A DNA stretch of 6,451 bases from Bacteroidales bacterium (GCA_023145555.1 JAGLDO010000185.1:1-6451), one strand, 5' to 3'. Shown: positions 1-6,451, counted from the stretch's first letter. A program made the numbers and translations. Notes: generated by a model from the letters alone, not told the origin.

Positions 1-50
1 ATGACTGCCTTAGATGGTGATTAAAAGCCTAATTCAAAAAATCCAAATAA

Positions 51-1967
51 TCATTCAACTTTTTTCCCAACAAATTTAATTGTTAAATATATAACAATTG
101 TTCCTAAAGGAAATAACAATAAAGAAGAAATCCCATAAGCAGAAGGTATAGTGCCAAATAAAATTGATACCGCCCCAACCGTTAACGCATAAGGAAGTTG
201 AGTGCGAACATGTTCAATATGGTTACACGAACTTGCAAGAGAACTGAGTATTGTTGTGTCAGAAATTGGTGAGCAATGATCACCTAAGACAGAACCTGCT
301 AAAATTGACGATACAACATTATAGAAAATAGCAAGCGATTCGTTATAATCAAAACCGAAATTTTTACATATTAACCATGAAGCCGGAAGGATTAATGGAT
401 AAAGAATTGCCATAGTTCCCCACGACGAACCTGTTGAAAAAGCAATTAATGCTGACAAAATAAATGTCATCGTTGGTAAAAAATATGGCGATATCTTGAT
501 ATAAATTAAACTTTGTGTAATAAAATCGGCTGTGTGTAAATCTTTTGTAATTTGAGCCAACGACCATGCTAGTATTAAAATTAGTATTGCATTAAACATT
601 GTTTTAAAACCCGTTATTAAGCTTTCAATACATTCTCGCAGATTTAATATTTTTTGTCCCATTGATAATGCAATTGCAACAATTACTCCTGATAGCGAAG
701 CCCAAAGCAAAGCCAAATAAGAGTTGGAGTGCCCAATAAATGTCGATAATTTTGATGAAAATTTTATAGAATTATTATTCCAGATATTACCATCCCAGCC
801 TGTATATAATAGCCCTACAAGAGTGCCTAAAATGATAATTAAAATAGGAATGGCTGCATTAAACCATTTATTGTTGTATTTTATATTTTTATTTTTTTGT
901 TTTTTTACAGCTATTTTAACTAAATCTGCCTTTCTTGCTTTTCTCTCAGCCTTAAGCATAGGACCAAAATCCTTTTTCATTACAATTAAAATAAACATAA
1001 AAATAATTGTATAAATAGGGTAGAAACGAGTGCTTAACGAGCTAATAAACACACTGTAGGCACTAGTGTTTATCCCAATTGTTGATATTCCGTCTTGAAT
1101 GTAACTCAGTTCAATACCTATCCAAGTTGTAACAAGTGCCAGAGCGGCAACAGGAGCAGCTGTTGAATCAACAATATAGCTTAACTTTTCTCGTGAGATT
1201 TTCATTCTGTCGGTAACAGGACGCATTGTGTTACCAACAACAAGAGTGTTTGCATAATCGTCGAAAAAAATTGCAAGTCCCAAAAACCATGTAATTAATT
1301 GACCCGAACGAGCACTTTTGACATATTTCAATAAAATATTCACAATTCCGTTCATTCCTCCGTTTCGGGTAATTATATTAACTGTTGCTCCAATAAGCAT
1401 AGAGAATACTATTATCGACAAATGACCTTTGTCGCTCATAGATTCAATAACATAAGTATCAACTATTGAAAACATTCCTTTAAAAAAAGCAACAATAAAA
1501 GAAGCATCTTGATAAAAATATATTGTTGTTGTGCCAACCAATATTCCAAGAAATAGAGCAGTAACAACTTCTTTAAATAATAATGCTATAAATATTGCAA
1601 TTAACGGAGGAAGAATTGACAACCATAAAGGGATAGGGTTTATTTGTTCCGAAAATGAACAGTTGTCTATAACAATATTAATTTTTTCTTTTGAATGGAA
1701 TTTGTGTTTTATAATTATTTTATTGTCAATTATTTTAGACTTGTGAGATTTGCCATTTACAATAAAATGTATGTCTTTATTTTTATAAAATGAAGATTTT
1801 TCTTTATTGAGAAAGATAATTTTTATGTTAGCTTCAACATCTTGAATAATAATTTTTTGATATTCAATTTTAATATCATTTTTAGATAATTTATTATTAA
1901 GATTGAGGTTTTCTGCTTGTGAGTATATTGATAATAATAGAAATGTTAATGTTATGAATTTTTTCAT
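51..1967 (-). CDS. Na+/H+ antiporter NhaC family protein with N-terminal extracytoplasmic domain
   Basis: Probably exchanges Na+ for H+ across the inner membrane. The family also includes carriers for organic substrates (malate/lactate exchangers, Tet(35)-like efflux), so the substrate is inferred. The 638 residues begin with a signal peptide (about 1-18, ending YSQA), then roughly 90 Lys/Ile-rich, probably beta-structured residues (19-110) before the first membrane helix at PLWLSILPPLIAIFIALLF (113-131). A dozen or so hydrophobic segments follow. Family motifs: FFDDYANTLVVGNTMRP (234-250), DSTAAPVAALALVTTWIG (267-284), STGSSWGT (511-518), GDHCSPISDTTILSS (562-576) and NHIEHVRTQLPYA (582-594). 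A Lys-rich loop lies at 331-367. It is longer than plain NhaC proteins (about 450-500) because of the N-terminal addition. The ATG at 1967 is supported by the signal peptide directly after it. The gene lies 61 bp after DUF5723; co-transcription is uncertain. Confidence 0.92.
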   Translation of the reverse strand: MKKFITLTFLLLSIYSQAENLNLNNKLSKNDIKIEYQKIIIQDVEANIKIIFLNKEKSSFYKNKDIHFIVNGKSHKSKIIDNKIIIKHKFHSKEKINIVIDNCSFSEQINPIPLWLSILPPLIAIFIALLFKEVVTALFLGILVGTTTIYFYQDASFIVAFFKGMFSIVDTYVIESMSDKGHLSIIVFSMLIGATVNIITRNGGMNGIVNILLKYVKSARSGQLITWFLGLAIFFDDYANTLVVGNTMRPVTDRMKISREKLSYIVDSTAAPVAALALVTTWIGIELSYIQDGISTIGINTSAYSVFISSLSTRFYPIYTIIFMFILIVMKKDFGPMLKAERKARKADLVKIAVKKQKNKNIKYNNKWFNAAIPILIIILGTLVGLLYTGWDGNIWNNNSIKFSSKLSTFIGHSNSYLALLWASLSGVIVAIALSMGQKILNLRECIESLITGFKTMFNAILILILAWSLAQITKDLHTADFITQSLIYIKISPYFLPTMTFILSALIAFSTGSSWGTMAILYPLILPASWLICKNFGFDYNESLAIFYNVVSSILAGSVLGDHCSPISDTTILSSLASSCNHIEHVRTQLPYALTVGAVSILFGTIPSAYGISSLLLFPLGTIVIYLTIKFVGKKVE

Positions 1968-1994
1968 TTATGTTCTTGTATTGATGATTCTTAA

Positions 1995-2022
1995 AAGTTG
2001 TAAAGTTCAACTTGTAACTTTA
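1995..2022 (-). repeat. Overlapping inverted repeats between DUF5723 and NhaC-family genes
   Basis: Two mutually exclusive stems share sequence. AAGTTG (1995-2000) pairs with CAACTT (2008-2013); TAAAGTT (2001-2007) pairs with AACTTTA (2016-2022). On the minus strand the first stem is followed by only TTTTAAG, a weak T-run, so this could be a poor terminator, a processing site or an operator upstream of the antiporter gene. The stems are short and AT-rich, so chance is a real alternative. The 61-bp gap that holds them has no exact TAnnTTTG promoter box. Confidence 0.35.
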
Positions 2023-2028
2023 GAACAA

Positions 2029-3408
2029 TTAAAACCATAGCAACGAGTTCCTAGATTTTGAACCGACATCCTCTTTTTTCTTGCAACCAAACAGCAAGTT
2101 AAACCCAAAACGCAGATTTACTTTGTTTGTTTCTTGTAGCTTAACAGGCAGATGGTCGCTTACTAAATAAAATTGTAAAGGACCGCCTTTAAGACCTAAA
2201 CCAAAACCAAAATTATTATATCCTTTATCATTAATAGTGTAAGAAACCGTTGTGCTTAAAAATTTTAAAAAATGAGTGTTGGCAGAAAAAGTAAATGCCT
2301 GATAGTATTTTTTATTATATAGCTCGCCTCTGCTTAAAGCCCCAAAAGAAATGTCTTTGTTGATTTTAAAAACGCCTCCCAAATAAATTTTTGACGTTAA
2401 TGATGATGAGTAAGAATTATGAGTAATCGGATTCATACGAGTGAAATTCTTAATAGAATCCGTAATGCTGGAAATGAAAGTAGTATCTTGCATATTGATT
2501 CCCGAAAATGTAAAATTACCTGTTTGAGAAATGTTATTCACATCATCTTTCCAATTAATAAATCCAAGGTCAATAACACTTGCAGACAAAGAGACAAAAT
2601 CATTAATGTCGTAAACTACACCTGCATCTAAAGCAAAACCCATATTTTCTCGGTTAAGAGCAATATCGGTTATTGATTTGTCATCGTTAAATTCAGGCGT
2701 GTTTATTGAACTGTCTTGGTCTTGAGTTATAATTATGGGTCCGGATGTATTAATCAGAATATCTGAATTTAGTGTTATGTCAAAATTAGAAGAATCAGAC
2801 GAAAATCCGATTTTTGTTCTTTCTGAAGTTAAATTACCAATTCCAAAAAGAACTTTTCCTTTTATTCCAACTGTTACATTGTCAATTTTTTTAGATACAC
2901 CTAAAGCTAACTCATGGTAATAATTTAAATCAATATTGAAATTATCAAAACTTGCTCTTTTTCCCTCAAATTGAGTATTTCCTTGCCATGCAAATCTTAA
3001 CAAATCTTTTGGTATTCCTGCTCTTGCAAATACTTTGTCAGAGACATCGAACGTAAAATATAAATTATTCTTAAATTGAAGACCTAAGGAAAGAAGATTA
3101 ATATTAACTGAAGTGGAAAAATAATTTGTAGAATCTAGTCTGGTAATTAATTTGTCAAAATCAAGATCGAATTTGTTTGTAGCATTGTTTTTTGTTAATA
3201 TGTCGTTATATGCAATTCCGGTTGAAACATCAAAATATATTGAGGACAAAGCAGGTAAACCAACAAAAATTTTACATTTTCCCTGTATGGCAGGATTTAT
3301 TAAGTTCGATTGTGGAATTGATTGCATGAAATATAATGTGCTGCTTTCTTGAGCATTAACATTAATTATTATGAAATATAGTAAAAAAAAGTATATAAGT
3401 CGTTTCAT
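2029..3408 (-). CDS. DUF5723 family outer-membrane beta-barrel protein (PorP/SprF-like)
   Basis: A 459-residue protein starting with a signal peptide (about 1-19, ending N-V-N-A before Gln20), typical of Bacteroidetes exported proteins. The mature N-terminus has LYFMQSIPQSNLINPAIQG (25-43) and VGLPALSSIYFD (49-60), the hallmark opening of DUF5723, related in style to the 'NPA' opening of PorP/SprF proteins of type IX secretion and gliding. The rest is alternating beta-strand sequence with many strands ending in aromatics, including FALDAGVVYDINDFVSLSAS (258-277), DLGFINWK (280-287) and FGFGLGLKGGPLQFYLVSDH (400-419). A last strand, NLRFGFNLLFG (431-441), precedes a short basic tail CKKK. It is predicted to be a barrel in the outer membrane; no specific substrate or partner is known to me. 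The start lies 5 bp after the stop of the upstream lipoprotein gene with no Shine-Dalgarno sequence, suggesting co-transcription or translational coupling. Confidence 0.88.
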   Translation of the reverse strand: MKRLIYFFLLYFIIINVNAQESSTLYFMQSIPQSNLINPAIQGKCKIFVGLPALSSIYFDVSTGIAYNDILTKNNATNKFDLDFDKLITRLDSTNYFSTSVNINLLSLGLQFKNNLYFTFDVSDKVFARAGIPKDLLRFAWQGNTQFEGKRASFDNFNIDLNYYHELALGVSKKIDNVTVGIKGKVLFGIGNLTSERTKIGFSSDSSNFDITLNSDILINTSGPIIITQDQDSSINTPEFNDDKSITDIALNRENMGFALDAGVVYDINDFVSLSASVIDLGFINWKDDVNNISQTGNFTFSGINMQDTTFISSITDSIKNFTRMNPITHNSYSSSLTSKIYLGGVFKINKDISFGALSRGELYNKKYYQAFTFSANTHFLKFLSTTVSYTINDKGYNNFGFGLGLKGGPLQFYLVSDHLPVKLQETNKVNLRFGFNLLFGCKKKEDVGSKSRNSLLWF

Positions 3409-3413
3409 AAGTA

Positions 3414-4214
3414 TTAATCGTTATTATCTGAATTCGACATATCATAATGAAATGCTATTCTCAAGCCAAGTTTTATATAGATTTCATAAGAAGAGAAAAA
3501 TTTGACTGTTTCAATATCTTCACTTTTTATCGAAAGATTTACATTAAATAAAACATTTTTTGCATTTTTGAGGTTATCAATTCTTTCGCGACTTAAATTA
3601 ACATCAAAATTAACATTAGTGGGATTAATAACTTTTTCATCTTTGTCAATTTCTGCTCCTTGGAAAAAGCTCAATGATTCTGAAAATAGAGAATCAATAA
3701 TATTATCAACAGAATCAATTAAATAAATTTGTACATAAGCATCGGTAGGGAATCCATTTTTTATATTGACTTTAAAAAGCATACTGTCAATAATGTCATA
3801 ATCATCATTTATTGAATCAAAATCAAAGTCGTAATCGTCTTTAAGAGGAATTTTTTCTTGTAACAAGTATCTTAATTCATTATTATAATAAAGAGAATCA
3901 AAACCGAGAGAATCTAGAACACCAATTGAATCTAAAACATGTATTATTATAGAATCAGGAAGGCCTGATAGGGAATCTGGTAAATATGACAAAGAATCAG
4001 GCAAGGTAGATAATGTGTCTAAAATATCACTAACATTAGGAAGGGAATCGAAAAAATTATCTACTTCAAAATCATTACTTCCTATTGGCAGTGAGAATGA
4101 GGGATGCCAATTTATTGAGTCTGAAATGTCAAGAAAATCTTTATCATAGCATGATGGCAATACATCCATTATTAGTATTGCTATAAAGATTATTATTGGG
4201 AATTTTTTTAACAT
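3414..4214 (-). CDS. Putative Asp/Ser-rich lipoprotein, function unknown
   Basis: I cannot name a family for this 266-residue protein. The N-terminus has Lys3-Lys4, a hydrophobic stretch (5-19) and Leu-Pro-Ser-Cys22, which reads as a lipobox with an unusual Pro at -2. Tyr-Asp-Lys-Asp follows the Cys; acidic residues there recall the surface-export signals of Bacteroidetes lipoproteins (inference). W36-HPSFSLPIG resembles an N-terminal motif I recall from other uncharacterised Bacteroidetes lipoproteins. Residues 56-107 are built of Leu/Pro/Asp/Ser units, including three tandem heptads (68-88); the protein holds 12 Asp-Ser dipeptides. A strongly acidic patch follows (126-143). Residues 145-266 look beta-rich, with NGFPTDAYVQIYLIDS (153-168) at the start of a possible sandwich domain. 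The stop is 5 bp from the DUF5723 gene, so the two are probably co-transcribed and may act together at the outer membrane. If the Cys is not lipidated it would be an ordinary secreted or anchored protein. Confidence 0.8.
   Translation of the reverse strand: MLKKFPIIIFIAILIMDVLPSCYDKDFLDISDSINWHPSFSLPIGSNDFEVDNFFDSLPNVSDILDTLSTLPDSLSYLPDSLSGLPDSIIIHVLDSIGVLDSLGFDSLYYNNELRYLLQEKIPLKDDYDFDFDSINDDYDIIDSMLFKVNIKNGFPTDAYVQIYLIDSVDNIIDSLFSESLSFFQGAEIDKDEKVINPTNVNFDVNLSRERIDNLKNAKNVLFNVNLSIKSEDIETVKFFSSYEIYIKLGLRIAFHYDMSNSDNND
3951..4013 (-). repeat. Three tandem 21-nt / 7-residue units (L-S-x-L-P-D-S) in the lipoprotein gene
   Basis: Residues 68-88 of the putative lipoprotein are LSTLPDS, LSYLPDS and LSGLPDS, varying only at the third position of the unit. 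The codons have drifted: LPDS is TTG CCT GAT TCT, then TTA CCA GAT TCC, then CTT CCT GAT TCT. The protein repeat is therefore better conserved than its DNA, which suggests an old duplication held by selection rather than a fresh slippage event. Confidence 0.8.
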
Positions 4215-4231
4215 ATTTTCAATAATTTAAA

Positions 4232-4259
4232 CAAAATTATTTTAGGTTTCAAAATACAA
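4232..4259 (-). promoter_or_regulatory. Probable Bacteroidetes-type promoter for the lipoprotein/DUF5723 pair
   Basis: The minus strand carries TTG (4257-4259), a 17-nt spacer and TAATTTTG (4232-4239). This fits the Bacteroidetes sigma-ABfr pattern of a -33 TTG and a -7 TAnnTTTG. The -7 box ends 17 nt before the ATG at 4214, implying a leader of about a dozen bases without a Shine-Dalgarno sequence. It is the only exact TAnnTTTG box I found by eye in the 80-bp gap after gmhA. The gap is very AT-rich, so chance is possible. Confidence 0.45.
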
Positions 4260-4294
4260 AAAAGAAACAAGTAATAAAAATAAATAAAAAATTA

Positions 4295-4870
4295 TTAGAT
4301 GTTTCCTTCAATATATTGGATTAACGAATGAATAATTTTGATGTGTATTTCCTGAATTCTGTCTGCATATCCTGTCCAAGGTACTCTAATTTCTATATCG
4401 CATATTTTTGCAAGTTCTCCGCCATTTTTTCCTGTTAATGCAACAACTGTCATTCCTTTTTTGTGTGCAGAATTCACTGCATTAATAATATTTTTTGAAT
4501 TTCCACTTGTGCTTATAGCGAGCAAAACATCGCCTTTTTGTCCAAGACCTTCAATATATCTCGAAAAAATTTTATCGAAACCATAGTCATTTCCTGCGCA
4601 TGTGATATGAGACGGGTCAGAAATAGCAATAGCAGGAATTGGATTTCTGTCATTTCTGAAACGACCTGTCAGCTCTTCTGCAAAATGCATGGCGTCGCTC
4701 ATGGAACCACCGTTGCCACACGAAAATATTTTTTTATTGTTTTTAACGGCATCCACAAACATTTTGCCGGACTTTTCAATAGCAACAAAATTATTTTCGT
4801 TTGAAATAAAATCGTTTAATAAATTTTTAGCGTCAATAAAATTATTCTTGATTATTTCTTTAGTCATCAT
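4295..4870 (-). CDS. gmhA: Phosphoheptose isomerase (sedoheptulose-7-phosphate isomerase)
   Basis: Converts D-sedoheptulose 7-phosphate to D-glycero-D-manno-heptose 7-phosphate in the cytoplasm, the first step towards nucleotide-activated heptose for LPS core, O-antigen or surface glycans. The 191 residues form one SIS domain, nearly full length against the 192-residue E. coli enzyme and closely similar from memory. Seen: the phosphate-binding loop SCGNGGS (50-56), MHFAEELTGRF (61-71), STSGNS (120-125) and YADRIQEIHIKIIH (168-181). His62, Glu66, Gln173 and His181 match the zinc/catalytic set His61, Glu65, Gln172 and His180 of E. coli. Their presence argues against the related DnaA-binding protein DiaA, which is not an isomerase. 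The start is a double ATG (4868-4870, 4865-4867) and either could be used. A terminator lies upstream and a probable promoter downstream, so it is probably monocistronic; no other heptose gene (hldE/hldA, gmhB) is in the window. Confidence 0.96.
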   Translation of the reverse strand: MMTKEIIKNNFIDAKNLLNDFISNENNFVAIEKSGKMFVDAVKNNKKIFSCGNGGSMSDAMHFAEELTGRFRNDRNPIPAIAISDPSHITCAGNDYGFDKIFSRYIEGLGQKGDVLLAISTSGNSKNIINAVNSAHKKGMTVVALTGKNGGELAKICDIEIRVPWTGYADRIQEIHIKIIHSLIQYIEGNI

Positions 4871-4873
4871 TTA

Positions 4874-4881
4874 CAAATTTA
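4874..4881 (-). promoter_or_regulatory. Possible -7 box of a gmhA promoter (leaderless?)
   Basis: The minus strand reads TAAATTTG, an exact match to the Bacteroidetes -7 consensus TAnnTTTG, in the short gap between the hppA terminator and gmhA. It ends only 3 nt before the ATG. A transcript starting a usual few bases downstream would begin at or within the tandem ATGATG, giving a leaderless mRNA. No TTG sits at the expected -33 spacing, because that region is occupied by the terminator hairpin. In such AT-rich DNA the box may be chance. Confidence 0.25.
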
Positions 4882-4896
4882 AAATCATATAAAAGT

Positions 4897-4929
4897 AAAA
4901 AAGCCTTTCGATAAATGAAAGGCTTTTTT
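4897..4929 (-). terminator. Rho-independent terminator of hppA
   Basis: A perfect 13-bp inverted repeat: AAAAAAGCCTTTC at 4897-4909 pairs with GAAAGGCTTTTTT at 4917-4929, leaving a 7-nt loop. Read on the minus strand, the GCCTTTC/GAAAGGC core is followed by six T, then ACTTTTAT. It begins 34 nt after the hppA stop codon and lies 26 nt before the gmhA start, so it should separate the two transcripts. The hairpin is symmetric and could also stop plus-strand transcription, but no plus-strand gene is seen here. Confidence 0.9.
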
Positions 4930-4963
4930 AAAAAAAACTGTATTTAAACTAATTATTGTATGT

Positions 4964-6451
4964 TTATAACAAGTGCCATGCAACAGTAACTCCTGCCATA
5001 ACAATAGAAACCATGCTCATAAGTTTAATAAGAATGTTTAAACTTGGACCTGAAGTGTCTTTAAAAGGATCGCCAACAGTGTCGCCAATGATAGCGGCAG
5101 AGTGATTATCTGAACCTTTTCCACCAAGGTTACCTTCTTCAATATATTTTTTAGCGTTATCCCAAGCACCGCCGGCATTAGCCATAAATATAGCCAAAAC
5201 AAAACCTGCACCTAATACGCCTACTAATAATCCCATTACGCCTGTAACTCCTAATAATAGACCAACAACAACAGGAACAATAATAGCAAGTAATGAAGGG
5301 AAAATCATTTCAACTTGAGCAGCTTTTGTAGAAATAGAAACGCATCTCTCATAGTCAGGTTGACCTGTTCCTTCGAGAATACCTTTAATTTCACGGAATT
5401 GACGTCTAACTTCATCAACCATTTTGCCGGCAGCTCTACCAACAGCATTCATGGTTAAACCGGAAAAAACAAAAGCCATCATAGCACCAATAAAAATACC
5501 TGCTAAAACTTTAGGGTTCATAAGATTTACTTCATAGTAATTCATAAAATCTGTAAGAGTTGCTTTTGCAGTTTCAATTTGAGTTCCATTGCTAAGTTCA
5601 ATAACGGTTTGTCCAATTCTAATAAGACCCATTTTTATTTCTTCAATATAAGAAGCTAAAAGAGCAAGACCTGTAAGTGCAGCAGATCCAATAGCAAAAC
5701 CTTTTCCTGTTGCAGCTGTAGTGTTACCAAGAGAATCTAATGCGTCAGTTCTTTTTCTTACTTCTTCGCCGAGACCACTCATTTCGGCATTTCCTCCTGC
5801 ATTGTCGGCAATTGGTCCGTAAGCATCAGTTGCAAGTGTTATGCCTAATGTAGATAACATTCCAACGGCAGCAATACCTATTCCATAAAGTCCCATACCG
5901 AGATTTGAGAAATCGAACTTAGAAGCAAATAAAAATGAAAATAAAATTCCAAGAACAACTGCTAAAACAGGAATAGCTGTTGATATCATTCCTGTTCCAA
6001 TACCTGATATGATAACAGTGGCTGGTCCTGTTTTAGTGCTTTCTGCTATTTTTTTAGTTGGTTTATATGAAGCAGAAGTATAATATTCTGTAGATTTTCC
6101 AATAAAGATACCTGTTAGTAAACCTGCAATCATTGCTCCCCAAATGCCTAATGCGTTTGGTAGTTCAAGGTAACGAAGAATGAAATATGAAAAAACAACA
6201 ATTAAAACAGCACTTATGTTAACACCTGTTGATAATGATTTTAAGAGTTGCTTTTGAGTAGCATTTTCTTTTGTTTTAACTAAGAAAATCCCTATTATTG
6301 AAAGAATAATACCAACAGCAGCAATAAGCATAGGTGCGAGAACAGCTTTAAATTGTATTTCGTTACCAAGAGTTAAAAAGGCAGAAGCACCAAGTGCAGC
6401 TGTAGCAAGAATTGAACCGCAATAAGATTCGTAAAGGTCAGCTCCCATACC
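4964..6451 (-). CDS. hppA: Membrane-bound K+-dependent ion-pumping pyrophosphatase, C-terminal part (N-terminus beyond window)
   Basis: Couples PPi hydrolysis to Na+ and/or H+ export across the inner membrane. The frame is open to the right edge: the Met at 6446-6448 is internal, preceded by an in-frame Gly codon, inside the family motif G-M-G-A-D-L. About 495 residues are visible of a usual ~700-750, roughly TM helices 6-16. Residues below are numbered from that Met. Seen: D4-L-Y-E7 (ion gate), the second PPi/Mg site D208-AYGPIADNAGGNAEM (208-223), GNTTAATGKG (241-250), and the third acidic site GDTVGDPFKDTSGPS (455-469). Ala245 and Gly248 are the K+-dependent signature; K+-independent pumps have Lys and Thr there. 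The gate Glu lies three residues after the Asp, as in the Thermotoga Na+-PPase, not seven as in plant H+-PPase. The residues that separate Na+ from dual Na+/H+ pumps are upstream of the window. The family assignment is certain; the transported ion is inferred. Confidence 0.97.
   Translation of the reverse strand, partial: GMGADLYESYCGSILATAALGASAFLTLGNEIQFKAVLAPMLIAAVGIILSIIGIFLVKTKENATQKQLLKSLSTGVNISAVLIVVFSYFILRYLELPNALGIWGAMIAGLLTGIFIGKSTEYYTSASYKPTKKIAESTKTGPATVIISGIGTGMISTAIPVLAVVLGILFSFLFASKFDFSNLGMGLYGIGIAAVGMLSTLGITLATDAYGPIADNAGGNAEMSGLGEEVRKRTDALDSLGNTTAATGKGFAIGSAALTGLALLASYIEEIKMGLIRIGQTVIELSNGTQIETAKATLTDFMNYYEVNLMNPKVLAGIFIGAMMAFVFSGLTMNAVGRAAGKMVDEVRRQFREIKGILEGTGQPDYERCVSISTKAAQVEMIFPSLLAIIVPVVVGLLLGVTGVMGLLVGVLGAGFVLAIFMANAGGAWDNAKKYIEEGNLGGKGSDNHSAAIIGDTVGDPFKDTSGPSLNILIKLMSMVSIVMAGVTVAWHLL

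Noticed and set aside
1..50. Possible 3' end of a plus-strand gene (an in-frame ATG at 1-3 running to a TAA at 22-24).
   Set aside because: Only eight codons are visible and the upstream part is outside the window. No minus-strand start codon and no hairpin terminator for the antiporter gene is seen here either, so nothing can be supported.
364..1746. Open frames antisense or overlapping within the NhaC-family gene (364-567, 724-1014, 1531-1746).
   Set aside because: They lie inside a strongly conserved transporter gene, show no family motifs, and have low-complexity hydrophobic sequence expected from the complement of AT-rich membrane-protein codons.
2419..3726. Plus-strand open frames across the DUF5723 and lipoprotein genes (2419-2631, 2735-2920, 3152-3352, 3502-3726).
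   Set aside because: They are complements of real coding sequence on the minus strand, without signal peptide, domain or promoter evidence of their own.
3931..4020. Recurrent GAATC words on the plus strand as a possible DNA repeat array or CRISPR-like structure.
   Set aside because: The words are the reverse complement of repeated Asp-Ser codons (GAT TCx) in the lipoprotein; spacing is irregular outside the three heptads and there are no spacers.
4257..4294. T-rich stretch downstream of gmhA as its intrinsic terminator.
   Set aside because: T-runs are present on the minus strand, but no GC-containing hairpin precedes them, so termination here is not supported.
4538..4892. Two overlapping plus-strand open frames opposite gmhA.
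   Set aside because: gmhA on the minus strand is certain from its catalytic residues; the opposite frames overlap each other and have no recognisable features.
6446..6448. ATG as the start of a short 494-residue pyrophosphatase.
   Set aside because: The codon before it is an in-frame Gly that continues the conserved G-M-G-A-D-L motif, so the reading frame simply runs off the window edge; this is not a truncated gene.

Overview
This is a strongly AT-rich window with every convincing gene on the minus strand. It looks like a Bacteroidota (Bacteroidetes) chromosome, probably from the class Bacteroidia. The clues are a DUF5723 outer-membrane protein of the PorP/SprF-like type, an Asp/Ser-rich lipoprotein of a Bacteroidetes-style architecture, no recognisable Shine-Dalgarno sequence before any start codon, TAnnTTTG-type -7 promoter boxes, and an A-Q type signal-peptide end.

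In the direction of transcription (right to left) the layout is as follows. (1) The C-terminal two thirds of a membrane-bound, ion-pumping pyrophosphatase (hppA), cut by the right edge; its residues indicate the K+-dependent class with a Na+-pump-type gate glutamate. A perfect 13-bp hairpin terminator follows it. (2) gmhA, sedoheptulose-7-phosphate isomerase, with all metal and catalytic residues; it appears to be transcribed alone. (3) An 80-bp gap with a plausible promoter, then a tight two-gene unit (5-bp spacing): an unrecognised Asp-Ser-rich putative lipoprotein, then a DUF5723 beta-barrel protein. (4) A 61-bp gap with overlapping inverted repeats, then an NhaC-family Na+/H+ antiporter carrying a signal peptide and an extra extracytoplasmic N-terminal domain. 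The last 50 bases at the left edge hold nothing identifiable.

Three of the five genes handle ions or the cell envelope in known ways. HppA uses PPi to export Na+ and/or H+. The NhaC-type carrier would exchange Na+ and H+ across the same membrane. GmhA starts the heptose branch of LPS or surface-glycan synthesis. The lipoprotein/DUF5723 pair is the least understood part and the best candidate for undescribed biology. I see no mobile element, CRISPR array, RNA gene or defence system, so this looks mostly like ordinary core genome.
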